Assembly: GCF_021018895.1 (NCBI RefSeq)
Contig: NC_079378.1
Span: 13,292,160 to 13,356,159, forward strand
Reading direction: 5' to 3'
DNA length: 64,000 bases
From: Seriola aureovittata
Lineage: Eukaryota > Chordata > Actinopteri > Carangiformes > Carangidae
This document shows positions 33,500 to 47,039 of this stretch, piece after piece. Positions within the stretch are counted from its first letter, which is position 1. Each line of letters opens with the position of its first letter. Below the pieces are notes generated by a model. The model ran no database searches. It was not told the origin of the DNA and saw only the letters and a list, made by a program, of their open reading frames with translations. The translations under genes and the position numbers were made by a program.

Positions 33500-33815
33500 C
33501 GCCAAGCCTGCCAGATTCATGGGAAGGCTACATGTAGCTTTGCCAGCTCTCCAGATTACAATGGGACATTCTAGCTACCACATATGTACAAATAGGCCCT
33601 GGAGCAAGATGCTACCAAGGGCTTTGACAGCCTCGCCAGACGCGAAGGCTACCTGTGGCTGTACCCAGCCAGACGCAAAGGTCAGCCCTCAAAGTTTCAA
33701 AGAGATGATCCAGATACAAATGGGCCCTGGTGCAAGACACTACCTAGGTTAAGACCTACCTTGCCAGACGCAAAGGCTACCTGGGGCATCACCAGCTCTA
33801 CCAAATGCAAAGTTT
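33500..33815. repeat. Degenerate tandem repeat ('GCCAGACGCAAAGGCTACC')
   Basis: Units built around GCCAGACGCAAAGGCTACCT recur at about 33508, 33632, 33670 and 33764, with intervening shared phrases (ATGGGCCCTGG, GCAAGACACTACC). Spacing is irregular. ORFs across it carry the echo PDAKATCG / PDAKATWG. Origin unknown. Confidence 0.5.
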
Positions 33816-33853
33816 TTACAGACCAAACCTGCAGCAAACAGGGTTTTCATATT

Positions 33854-34558
33854 CTAATCAGAGTCACTGTCTTCAGCCCATCTTGGGGCTCTAAAAGGAA
33901 CCCCAAAAATAGACCCTGCGGTTCTAAAAGGAGGACAGTGTACTGTGCTTGTGAAGCCTCCAAGGCCTGAAGTTGATGGAGCTGAGTCCTTGTAGTGCTC
34001 TTCCCTGCTCCTCTTTGTCAAGGAGCTGAGGCCTGATGTCGAAGGAGCTGAATCCTCAGGGTTTTCCTCATCAGTCCTCCTCAGTGTCTTAGAACTTACC
34101 TGCCATGTGGAGTCCTCTACTCTGCTCCTCTTTTTCAAGGAGCCGAGGCCTGACGTTGAGGGAGTAGACTCCTCCAACCTTTGAGACAGTAGACCTTCAG
34201 GTTGTTCCACTTGCTGCCCAGGAACCCTCTGGTGCTCAACAGAGTCCCTAACCATCAGCAGCTGAGGAGCAGCAGCAAGACAAACTTGAGCAGTGCCAGC
34301 AGTTGGCTGTCAAGAGGGGGACGAGGCATGAAGTTGTGATCATGGGCCTCTTCATCCTCTGTCATGGTGCTGTACCCGGAATCAGAACTGGTGTAATTAG
34401 ACGAGTCCTCCTCATCATCAATGTCGTCATCGTCCTCGTCAGATGAGACGTTGATTGGGGGATTATCTTCATTAGGGCTAGGGTCTTCATCGAAAGCCCA
34501 GACGAATGCGGGGCGGCCATCATCTGCAAGACGTCCAATGATGTTGTCAGCACCTCCT
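33854..34558 (-). CDS. Unrecognised acidic / tandem-repeat protein exon(s)
   Basis: A ctcag acceptor at 34559 opens a frame that runs to TGA at 34257-34255. It has GRLADDGRPAFVWAFDEDPS, a very acidic stretch (SSDEDDDDIDDEEDSS), a Ser/Thr/Tyr block (NYTSSDSGYSTMTEDEE) and a hydrophobic end (LLALLKFVLLLLLSC). The stop overlaps an ATG (TGATG) that opens a second frame of 133 codons to 33854. That second frame holds three imperfect copies of a unit like DSAPSTSGLSSLTKRSREE, and a gtaag donor site interrupts it near 34103. So this may be one exon of a spliced gene, two overlapping frames, or one frame broken by an indel. I do not recognise the family. The biased composition, repeat units and splice sites suggest real or formerly real coding sequence. 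Confidence 0.35.
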
Positions 34559-34762
34559 GAGAAGAAAATGTAAAGCAGCTGAAAAACCTGATTTCAAATC
34601 CTAGTATTTATCTTATAATTAAATTATTTTAAATTTTAAATTTATATGTTAAATTAACTAAATTAATATCAAATATTGTGCAGTTCTGTTAGTATTATTT
34701 TATATAGACTGAGAACAGTTGAGATAAATCAGATTTAATGATAACTACTTTACTGTACTTTA

Positions 34763-35132
<370 letters not shown>

Positions 35133-35139
35133 GCCTTTA

Positions 35140-36462
<1,323 letters not shown>

Positions 36463-36498
<36 letters not shown>

Positions 36499-36995
36499 AG
36501 CAGCAGCAGCATTGTATCATTTTATTTTTATTTTGGCGCACATGTGTGTTAATCACAGTGGGAGGATAAAGATAGGCTGCAGTCCGATGTGCAATGGTGA
36601 CGCATGAATCCAATTTTACTTTTATATTGAACATTGTGGTCATTGAGGAGGAATTTAACTACATGGGAGCTAATGACGCTTAGGAACAACATACAGCTTG
36701 TGGTGCATATCCATCTGTAATTCCGAGGGTCACGTTTGTTGCCACTTTTAAACATATAGATGTAATGAGACCATTTTTCCACCTCTCCAAAAAATATCCG
36801 TCACTCAGAATTTGATTGAATAATAAAAACAAGAGTTCCAGTAGCTCCTTCCTATTACTGTTAATCGCAGTGTCAAAGTTGTTTTTAGTTATCTGTCTCC
36901 TTCACTGCTGATGACTTCACGTTGTGTATCAGTCCAGGCATTAAAATCACCACAGATTATTATATTTCCCTGCCCTTGGTAATGGCATATCTCTG
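36463..36995 (-). mobile_element. LINE remnant: endonuclease and reverse-transcriptase pieces with poly(A)
   Basis: On the - strand, a CGDFNAWTD-like stretch (about 36950-36920) matches the GDFN motif of LINE apurinic endonucleases. Further on, 36782-36549 encodes FKSGNKRDPRNYRWIC, then VKFLLNDHNVQYKSKIGF and INTHVRQNKNKM, in the order of a LINE reverse-transcriptase N terminus. Sequence between the endonuclease and RT is deleted, and the RT is cut off before its catalytic motifs and followed at once by a 34-nt A tract (T on +, 36463-36496). It is dead. The clade is not assigned. Confidence 0.7.
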
Positions 36996-37248
36996 ACTCA
37001 AGGCAAGGACATATGTCATCAGAAACCCTCACATCCTAACCCTAGGACACTGATAGAGTAACTTGAAAAGCTCATAGATATATAAGCTACACCTCTTAGT
37101 AGGGATAGGATGTCGGATTTCTTTTTATTGTGAGCCAAATAATATTTTTAATAAGTTGTGTAAATTTAACTTGTTCCATATGGCGACTCCTGAGTCCCTT
37201 TGATTAACAACAGTAGATAATTTCTGGGAAGGGGCATCATGGGACTGG

Positions 37249-37275
37249 ACGTCATGACGGTGTGCGGACACGTCA
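37249..37275 (+). promoter_or_regulatory. CRE half-site cluster upstream of kctd7
   Basis: ACGTCA (37249-37254), TGACG (37255-37259) and CGTCA (37271-37275) lie close together at the start of a GC- and CpG-richer block (about 37240-37860) covering the kctd7 first exon. This looks like a CpG-island promoter with no clear TATA box. CREB/ATF binding is inferred from motif only. Confidence 0.4.
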
Positions 37276-37691
37276 CATCACGTATAACCGAAGACAGCAC
37301 GGGCCCAGTCCGGACTGCTAACACTTTGGATTAAATATTGTACCACATTTACCACCTGTCATTTTTCGCGTTTTATTTTTGTGGGCGGAATTTCCCTGCT
37401 TCCGCTGCTGGGTTAAAGGCTGGGTGTGTCCCTGCAGCTGCTCGAGCCCCACCCTCTCAGTTGTTGTTGTAGTTATTAACAGTCGCGCACTGTGGCTCGT
37501 GCTATCATTCTGTGGTTTGTGCCGAGAGCTGCCTCGTCGCGCGCATGCAGCAGAATGGCTCGAGCGGGTCTAACGGTTCTGATGGCTGCAGCAGGGAGCG
37601 TCAGTCTCTGTCCTTCAGCCCACTGCCCGCTGCTACTACACGGGTAAGACGTTTCATTCAGGAGAGACGGACGCTGCCCCTACCCAGAGTG

Positions 37692-40600
37692 ATGGTGGTA
37701 TTCTCGGCCGCAGGGGACACCGAGAAACCGAGCGATGCCATGTCCAGCTCGGACTCTGCGGAGGACGATTTCCGAAAGCCGGCCTCCCCCTCGCCGAACC
37801 TCACCCTCAGCAAGCCGCTCCGCTCCCCGCTGCACACACAGGAGCAGGAGGTAGGCCGCTTCACAGCGCTGTTGTACGTGGAAAATCACATCAAACCAGC
37901 TCACACACCACACACTCAAGCTAACTAGCTGAAAACTACACTCAGATAATGTTAAGCTGCAGATATAATGGGCGGCAGCTGTTAATTATCCAGATTCACT
38001 ACTGAATAAATAACAGCTGTCATCCATAACAGCAGAAAAGTCCTAAAAATAGGGAGTACAAATACACAGGAAGTTTGAGTGACTGTTGACTGAGTTTGAT
38101 TTCCATGTAGCTGAAATGATTATGGCCATGTAATAATATTATATTGGCCTAGGCACTAGTCCAATATAATATTATTATATTACACTGAGTCAGCTGCATA
38201 TTGATATTAATACAGTCTTAGATAGATAGATAAGGGATGAATGGAGAAACATGATGACAATGCCCCCATTCATAGGGTACATGGATCACTGAATGGTTTG
38301 AGTATGAAAATGATGTGGATCATATGCTAAGGCCTTCACAGTCAGATGTCAACCCAACTGAACAGCTATCAGAGATAGACTGACATGTTAGACAGCACTC
38401 TCCACCACCATAATCAAAACACCAAATGAGGAAATATCTTTTGGAAGAATGATGTTCACCCTCCAGTAAAGTTCAGGGTCTTGTAGAATCTAAGGGCACA
38501 TGGTGGCATAACACCTTACTAAGAAACTTTATGTTGTTGTTGTTTTCCTTTTTATTTGTCACACATCTGTAGATTAGAGCTGCAACTAACAATAATTTTC
38601 ATTATCTATTAATCCGCCAATTATTCGATTAACCGTGTAGTCCATGAAACAGCAAAAACTTTTGCTGAGTTGAAGGTGATGTCTTCACAAGTCTTCAGTT
38701 TACAGTGATATATGATGAAGAGCAGCAGAAACTCTTCCCTTTTGAGAGGCTAGATGAAGCAAATATTTGACATTTTGGTTAAACAAATGACTTACTGACA
38801 GATATTCAGTTAGTAAAATAGTTGCTGATTCATTCTCTGTCCATTGACTAATTGATTCATCAATTAATTGACTAAATTGTTGCAGCTCTGATCAAAAAAG
38901 ATGTTTTCTTTAGAGGTGGTGAGGTAGGTAGGTAGACACTAATATATCATACATTACTCTCAGGTGGATATTTTTGAATATAAATATAATACATGAATAA
39001 TTTACTCAATGCATTGTATATACATATGGTAACAGTATGTAAAGATAGTACTTCAAAGATTATCACAAGTGAATCTGAAATCCGTCAATTTTTGTTGTGT
39101 TTGGTTAAGTCGGCTGGGCCCTGTCACGATTGGCTGGCAGTTGTCACCTGACTTGTGTTAATGAGCGAGCATGTGATGTGTCAATCTCGGACCATCCTGC
39201 CCGCTGAAGGGTCTAAACATGGCTACAGAAGAATAATCCTCTTATAGTCCTCTGTGGTCCGACTATAAAGTCACAGCTGATCAGACACTTGGAGTGACAC
39301 ATTCCTCCTCACACAGGCTATTCACAGCTCTAGGTATTAAATGAGCATTTTTAGTCAATCCATTCAACAACAACACATTTATATAATAAATCACCATTCT
39401 GCTCTTCTGATGGTGCGTCCACAGTGTGCATGTACCGGGGGAGGAGGGGATTATATAATTTAACTCCTATAACATAATATAATATAAGAGTTATTGGTAG
39501 TACTGCTACTGCACATCACCGGTGCTGTTTGTCTATATTAATCTTACCTGATAATGATCTGAGGACTGAAACGTCATTAATACAGTAAGCACAAGTGTTG
39601 GACAGGGTGCACTTTGAGATGCATGCGCATTTGTTGCAACGTTATCTAAAATTACATTGTCATAATACAGTACATTTTGAAATACGTAACGAATCAGCTG
39701 ACTCACCATTACAGATTAACTGTTAACACAACAAAAAGTTCATGCATTATCAGGAGAGATTTCCCAGACACTCATCAAAATAATTTAATTTACTTAACAA
39801 ATATTGCTGTGATCTGGTCTGGACATCCTCCTCTAGACAGAGTTCATAGATCAAGTCTGCATTAAAGCCACCCTGAGCCATCCTGAACCACTAATTAACA
39901 ATAAACAGAAAATCTCTATATTTCTTTAAACATGTTCAGTGGTTAAAAACAACTGTAAGTATTTCTTTGTAGTAAAATAGGCATTTGAATAACACCTATC
40001 TCTATCTCTAAGTTTTCAATTTTTTCATCCATTCAACAGTTGTTTTTTATGGTGTGTAACATGAATATAGTATTGTATGGTCACTAGCATGGCTGTAGGC
40101 TTTGTGTCATGTTATTTACCAGTTTTATTTCCATTCTCATCTAAAGTTTCCAGAGGTCATCTCTCTGAATGTTGGGGGCATGTACTTCACCACTCGCCTG
40201 TCCACGCTGCGGCGATATGAGGACACCATGTTGGCTGCCATGTTCAGCGGGCGTCACTACATCCCACGTGATGCTGAGGGACGTTACTTCATCGATCGGG
40301 ATGGAGCATACTTTGGGTGAGCTTGGCGAAATATCAAATATCAGGATCAGAAATACTTGGGAGAGGAGGGTTATGTGAGAGAGTAGAAAGTGTGTAAAGA
40401 TAGCAGAGGACAAAGCTTTAGTTTGTGAAAAAATGTTCACACTCTGAAAGCGGCTTTGAAGCTGCTGAAGGAAACTTCAGTATGCTATGTAAACAACTGG
40501 CATCTCTGGCTTTTGTTGGTACTGTAAACTGATTTATATATTTAGTACTGTGCTGCTGGTTTTTCTTAGCTGTTTCTTATCAGCTGATATACAGTATGTC

Positions 40601-43600
40601 TACACCGATATGTCTGTGCTCAGATCAAATTTAAAATTAAATTGGTTTATGTAAATGTGTAGCTGCCAATATGAGCTGTGTCTCACAATCACACTTTAGG
40701 AGCTCTATTGTTTATGTGTCTATTTAAAATACAGTAAAAATAAAGTACAATAGAATAAAATGGGAGAGAGGCTAGATTCCCTGACGATAAAAGCCTACAG
40801 TACGAGTGCAAAGTGTGTCAAGGATTATAATCTGGGACTTTACTCTCACCTGGGTCTTCCCTATAATTTTACCAGCTATATTTACTATTCTCTACAATTT
40901 ATTCCTTACATTCAAATTTCTATACCACATTACTATATTAAAAATGAATACTTTCCACCAATCTTACATACCATTTCCAGAGTTTGTTTACCAACGCACG
41001 AAAGGCCAACCAAAGCCATATCATATCATATTTTAAATTCATTCATTCTAATACAAGGAACACAACAAAGACCTTTAGTTACATGACAGTGTGGTTCTGC
41101 ATTGTGAATGGGTGGAGAGGGGAGGACAGTTGAGCAAAGTTGGCGGAAACTGACTGAAAAAGTGCAAAATGAGGAGTTGTGTGGGTTGTCCCTGATGTGA
41201 TCAACCTCATCACACTTAATGTGATCTGTAAAATTTCGTTCACCACTGAGATCCATCGTTCTCCAGACAAAGCAAATCATCATTACTCATTACTGACAGG
41301 ATGTTTTTTTTTTGTGTGCAAAACAACAAACAAAAAACAAAATCAAACTCAAAATCAATTTACGACACAAACCGATTAACTTGAAACAGCACAGTGATAA
41401 AAACAGTAATATACAAAATCATATTAAGTTATAAATTAACTAAAATCGTCAAGAAAGGCATACAAATTACATATAGAACAGGGCCCTGTGTGTACAGTCG
41501 GTTATAGGGAGCAACCCAAACTGACAAAATAACAAACCCCTTCACTTTAATAGCCACAAAACATGAGTTGGTAGAATTTGTCTTTGTTACAGCATGGATA
41601 AAAAAACACTTATAAGGATTATGAGGCAGAGTTAGGAGTTTTTATTGGTGGACAAGGACCTGTAGGTCAGGTTTGAACAGTTAGGAGATCATCAAAGTGA
41701 TCCTGAGGGCATGAAGGTCTGCTTCAAATTTCCAATTTTGGCTGAGACACAAATATCTCATCCACAAATGTCAACCTCATGGTGGCGCTAGATGAAAAGT
41801 GAAGGGGTTTACCAAAGTCAGTGGGATTCATCCCCTGGAGGCCATAATGTCTTTACTGAACTTCATAAGTTATTTCAGTCTAGACCAAAGTGGATCAGCA
41901 CCAGCGTCCCTGGTGCCACGCTGCTAGCATGACTAAAAAGGAAAAGCAAATTGCTTTAAATATGAATGTGATAACAAGCAGAGTCAAGATGTATGACTTA
42001 TGTAAGAAGTGGGTTAGGGTAATCTCAGTTCTGTTCGAATGCCCCAGTGTGTGTCTGTGTGAGGAGGTGTGCATTAAAGATTTAAACACAAGGAGCCAAC
42101 GGAACGAGAGATGGAAGACGTGTAACTATATAAAGTAATAAAAAACCTTGAGAGGATGCTGGCCCACTGCAGGAGTAGAGACACTCAGAAAGGCCCTTTT
42201 CATTTGAGATATTAATGCTGGTGTTTTCGGGGGCCTATGGCCTTGCTGGAAAATGAATCTTCTTTCACGCTGCTGTTGTGTTGTGCACTGCAGCAACTTC
42301 TACTCCAAGACTTCTCTGTATTTTTCTGCATTCATTTTATCCTCTGTGTTCACAAGCCTTCCAGGTTTTACTGCAGAGAAGCAGAATCAAATTCGACTTT
42401 GTTGGCTGAGTATGTTGATACACACAAGGATTTTGATTCAAGATGTCAATATACGTGAACAGTTGTACATGATGAATCAATTATAGACTTGCAGCTAAAT
42501 AAATTTAAACAGACATAAATATATAGCTAGTGTGCAAGTAGGTATGAAAATGTGTAATTTATGTCATAACTTTGTACAGTAATTCACCTGGCTGGAAGTG
42601 AAGGTAATAAAATAATAATTTTCCTCCACTGCAGAGGTGTTAGTTGCAAAAATGTAAACGATGTCAGAAATATAAAAGAGGATGATAACAGAAATTTTAA
42701 CAGAAAAAAGATGTGACATCCCACAAAGGCTGCACACACTGTAATCTGGACATCTAAATTTATCACAAGGCCAGATACGTCACTTGGATCGCCAAATAGT
42801 GTGGAACAAAAGAAAACCTGAATTGTCTTAGTGAGTCACCTCAGCTGGGAATGTCAGAGGAAAAACTGCAGGTGGAAGTTAGTTTGAAAATCACCACCTT
42901 GGTACAGTTTTTATTTTATATAGTCTGCATCAAGGGGAAAGTTAGTTTAAAGTTAGATATTGACCAGATGGATGTCAGCAAAATTACTCTCATTCTTAAT
43001 CGTTCTAAGGCCGTCTTATGTTTGACAATGCAAAGAAGGCAGGAATGAATGTTTCTGTCTAATAATGTATTAATTCACAGGTGTGGGCAATATGGATAAG
43101 ATATTTGGCAGTATCGATACAAGAAGTGACAGTGAAACATCTTAAAAACTTGAATGGATATTTGTTTAGGGATATGGTAGACAGGGATGCCTCTTTTTGC
43201 TTAATCCAGCATATTATATATCGGACAAATGAAGACTTAACTACATTGATTCAAAAAAAGTATGAAAATCCAATATTGCCATAAGGCAGTCTTGCCTATT
43301 GAGTGCTTTGATGAACAATACAGCCGGCTTAAAATTGTGACTCAAATTTTCAGAGTGGATGTTACAGAATTAGGAACTTAGGCACAAAAAAAGAGCAGGA
43401 TAAGGCTGCAGGATACTACAGTCTGTCACTTCTGACAGTATTATACACAGGAAAATCTCTGATCTGAATTTTTCCAGTTACTAGAAATTAATAGACACCT
43501 GACAGTAGGGTTAGACCAATGTAAAAACCACAACTAGGTGTCGCACAAATGTAATATTATGTTTACCATGTTGTCTTATTGTTTATTACTAATGAAATAC

Positions 43601-46495
43601 AGGTTGGATTTAGCGCCATGATGCCGTTAGCACAGGGTGTTAATGTAGGCTACGTTTCAAATTCACCTGGTTCATATAAAATCAAACCAGTTTAAGATCC
43701 TACACAGCACCGGACCAGCAAAACCGGATAATTGAGTAAGTTGTAAATTGTGCATTAAAAATTAGTTTCCTGTTTGAGTTTAAAGCCTCATTTTCTATTA
43801 ATCAGTGTGGAACAACTAATCACACACTGCACTGTCATCATCTGTTTTTATCACTTCAGTTTAAAATAGAGCCAGCCCTCCTACTTCAAGGCAGATTTGT
43901 TTAGAGTCAGATTCATGAAGCAGGATTATTGTTTTCTTTGGACATGTTCTAGCCATACTGTTTTCCATCTGAAGGGACATCCTGAACTTCCTCAGAGAAG
44001 GTGAGCTTCCCCACAGGGACCGAGTGAGAGCGGTGCACAGAGAGGCTCAGTACTACGCCATTGGTCCGCTGCTGGACAGCCTGGAGGAAATTCAGCCGCT
44101 CACGGGAGAGAAAGTTCGACAAGCTTTCCTCGATCTGCTGCCGTACTACAAAGGTAACTGAAAAGAGCGCGGCTGTTATTGTCCATTAACTAAGGAAAAT
44201 GTTACAAAATCTAAATGTGACATCAGCATCAAAGCTTCATCCGTTTACACAACTATGCACTATTGCAGTGGTTTTAAAGTCTGTGGACTGGGAATTCATT
44301 GAGTGACTTTGTGTTTTATAACTTGAGCCCCATTATTTTTTACCCTGTATTTGTTCATAATTTTAGCAAATTGACTCCATTAGATTAAAGTACGCCAAAT
44401 TAGCAATTAGTTTCTGTTTGCACTGTACACTTCGATGTACAAGCAACTATCAAGAAAGAAAACTTCTGATGATTGTGTAGTTATCAGGAGCATATTTTTA
44501 AGAGCATATATGGATGTTTATTCACAGTGGACATCAGAGACAATAATGTCCTCAGAGGATGTAATTCACTGAATGTGCTTCATGTCAGTGTGTTCAGATT
44601 GGACTGAGTTATGACTCAGACAGAGTACAGGCTCAGGATTTAAAGCACTTAATTGTCTCCACAAGCTGTGAGTCGTAGCCACTGCTGCTGCTTCAACTGG
44701 CGTCTGTGTTGATAAGTGGGCCAAACTACAGTAACTAACTCCCTGTTGTTTTTTAGAGCGCCTGCATGTACCTCACCTCACACAGTATCTTTGCCTTGCC
44801 TCACACGCCCGCTGTGTGCCTCACAGCTTAAAAATCTTTGCATTACTGCAACAGCCACACTGCAAACCAGCACACTACATTTAAATTATAGGCGTACTGA
44901 TTGCAAAGGCATTACTTTACCGGGATTACCGCTGACTACAGCGTTCAACATCTCTGCTGCCATTTTTCTAAGCTTCACAGTGCTGTGGGTGTAACAGTAC
45001 ATATCCAAGGATTTTGGTTTGGTGCATGATGATTCAGTACACCTTCTTTACAGGCTTATTAGCCTCATATAGTCCAATTTTAGTCCACATCTTCACATAT
45101 GGGGAACATGACACAATTAAATTTTGTGAGCTCCAGGTGGAAGGCTTGGGCAGTGTTTTAGCTGTTGTTAGCTAAACCGTGCTATTCAAGTTAGTCCAGC
45201 TCACACATTTACATGGAAACACGAGCAGCAGGAGCCACTGATATTTTTTACGGTTTCCTTGTTAACTGTAGAGTGAACAAAGTACACCGGATACATTGCT
45301 CAGGATTTGGAGCCATGCACGTTGCCACTGTTTACTATACCTACAGTGAACAAATAGCTGTGAAAAAACAGTGTTGACAGGTTCAATAGTATTTTATCAA
45401 ATCTTATTCCTCTTTCAGCAAAGACAAAAATAGCTCAGACTCAAAATGAAATTGAGATCTTGTTTGCCGAGAAGGCAGAAACAGGTTTGACTGGCAGCTT
45501 AATGATTGTTTAAAACTTGTTTCATCTCCCAGTTAAAGTTTTACCTCTGACACTGATGAGATGCAGAGATGATGATGGAGAAAGAACCAACAGATAGATT
45601 GTGCCCCGTCCATCCACATTGCTGTGAGCTTTGTAAAATACCATGGCAGCAAAATGTGTTAAGTTTGGCAACTGCACATGAGCTGGTGGTGCTCTGTGAG
45701 GTGTGCTGTTTTGTTCCTTTACGTTATCTGCAAGCAAAGAGCTGGGTTGGGTGCCGATTGGTTTTACACATTTGTGCATTTTTATTTCAAATTAGAAGGA
45801 ATACAACTTGATTAGGTTGTTATTTAGTATGTACTTCACCATGATTTAATGTAAGGACAGTGGATATCATTCAATTGCTTTTCTATACCTCCTCCGGGGG
45901 AGGAACCGGATGCAGATATCCATGTGATTTGTCTAACACAGACTTCTGAAGAAGACTGCACTTGCCCCTCATTACTTACTTTGTAAACATGTGAAGACGG
46001 GAGTATGAACATGAGGAATGATTACAGCACCCATAAACCTGACAAGACAAACTTGAAAAATTGTGAACCTAATCCTCGAATATGTTTACATTAATAAATG
46101 TAACTGTTTTCATTTCAGACAATCTGGAGCGCATTGTGGAGATTGCCAAACTGAGGGCCATGCAGAAAAAGGCAAGATTTGCGAAGCTGAAGATCTGTGT
46201 CTACAAGGAGGAGATGCCAATCACGCCATATGAGCGTCCTCTTTTTAACTCTCTGCGCTTTGAGCGCTCCGACAGCGAGGCCAAGCTCTTTGAGCATCAC
46301 TGCGAAGTGGACGTTTCCTTTGGACCTTGGGAGGCAGTGGCAGATGTTTATGACCTGCTGCACTGCATCGTCAGTGACCTGGCAGAGCGCGGCATCACTG
46401 CCGAGCAGCAGTGCATTGGTGTCTGTGACAAACACCTCATCAACCATTACTACTGCAAGAGACCCATCTATGAGTTTAAGATCACGTGGTGGTGA
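37692..46495 (+). CDS. kctd7: KCTD7, BTB/T1 domain protein, 4 exons, complete
   Basis: Cytosolic BTB protein, a CUL3-associated adaptor in mammals; loss causes progressive myoclonic epilepsy type 3 / CLN14 in humans. Exons: 37692-37850, 40147-40316, 43975-44153, 46119-46495 (TGA); 885 nt, 294 residues against 289 in human. Starts MVVFSAAGD and has [11 protein letters not shown] as in mammals. The BTB/T1 fold follows: [53 protein letters not shown], then [12 protein letters not shown]. The C-terminal half has [46 protein letters not shown] and the invariant end YEFKITWW. The start was chosen by homology; it has G at -3 and +4. The frame stays open upstream to an ATG at 37512, so a 60-residue extension cannot be excluded. 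Confidence 0.96.
38575..38890. mobile_element. Near-complete MITE with AGAGCTGCAAC termini (hAT-like)
   Basis: Begins TAGAGCTGCAACTAAC and ends TTGTTGCAGCTCTG, so the ends are inverted copies (AGAGCTGCAAC / GTTGCAGCTCT). The interior has ATTATCTATTAATCCGCC and TTGACTAATTGATTCATCA. At 316 nt with no ORF, it is one of the most abundant interspersed repeats of percomorph fish; four fragments are noted elsewhere in the window. In kctd7 intron 1. Confidence 0.75.
40317..43974. other. kctd7 intron 2
   Basis: 3.66 kb with no recognised exon. It includes a fragment of a dispersed fish repeat in antisense at about 41660-41800 (GATCATCAAAGTGATCCTGA ... CATGGTGGCGCTAGATGAAA). ORFs up to 108 codons in it show no family motif. 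Confidence 0.6.
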
Positions 46496-46710
46496 AAGCT
46501 GGAGGGAGACGGTCGAGGCTGATCGGACCAAAAAGCAAACGGATGGATGGTTCATTTTTTATATAATTCAGCTGGTATTGGTTTTTGTATTGAAGTTGCC
46601 AATAATTTGTGCTGACGTCTTAAAATGTGACCCTTTAAATCATGCTCCAATATACAAATATTCTGTGTTTCCCCAAAATATTCTTCTTTTCTGTCTATGA
46701 CACAAACAAA

Positions 46711-47039
46711 TTACACTCAGTTGGTAGTTTATTAGGCACACCTATCTAAAACTAATGCAGTTCTGCAATAAATGTTGCAACTATTCTAGAGAGGTGTTGA
46801 GTTAACTGTATGATCATTTTATAGTTTGTAGGTTGTGGTGCTGCTGAACTTTATTGCAGTTCGCAGTGTTTTATGTTGTTTAGCCTACCCTCATTGATAT
46901 AAATGTGGTGGACAAAGTAATAGAAACACCTGCCAGTATAATGCAACTATGCCTCTAAAATGATCATTCATTTGAATCAACACCCCTTCAACTAAAACTG
47001 AACAGTTGTAGCAAGGTGTACCTAATAAACTGAGTGTAA
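46711..47039. mobile_element. Terminal-inverted-repeat element (TTACACTCA ends) in the kctd7 3' flank
   Basis: Starts TTACACTCAGTTGGTAGTTT and ends CTAATAAACTGAGTGTAA. The terminal 9 nt (TTACACTCA / TGAGTGTAA) are perfect inverted copies and subterminal TTTATTAGGCACACC pairs with GGTGTACCTAATAAA. It is 329 nt with no ORF, a recurrent teleost non-autonomous DNA element. It supplies AATAAA at 46767-46772 and another at 47023-47028 downstream of kctd7. Confidence 0.75.
46767..46772 (+). promoter_or_regulatory. Candidate kctd7 poly(A) signal inside the TIR element
   Basis: First canonical AATAAA after the kctd7 stop at 46495, 272 nt downstream and within the inserted element. Non-canonical signals upstream (such as AATATA near 46649) cannot be ruled out. 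Confidence 0.4.

Noticed and set aside
46115..46700. Overlapping 146-codon (-) and 167-codon (+, other frame) ORFs
   Set aside because: Shadows of kctd7 exon 4, whose own frame matches the KCTD7 family to its last residue.
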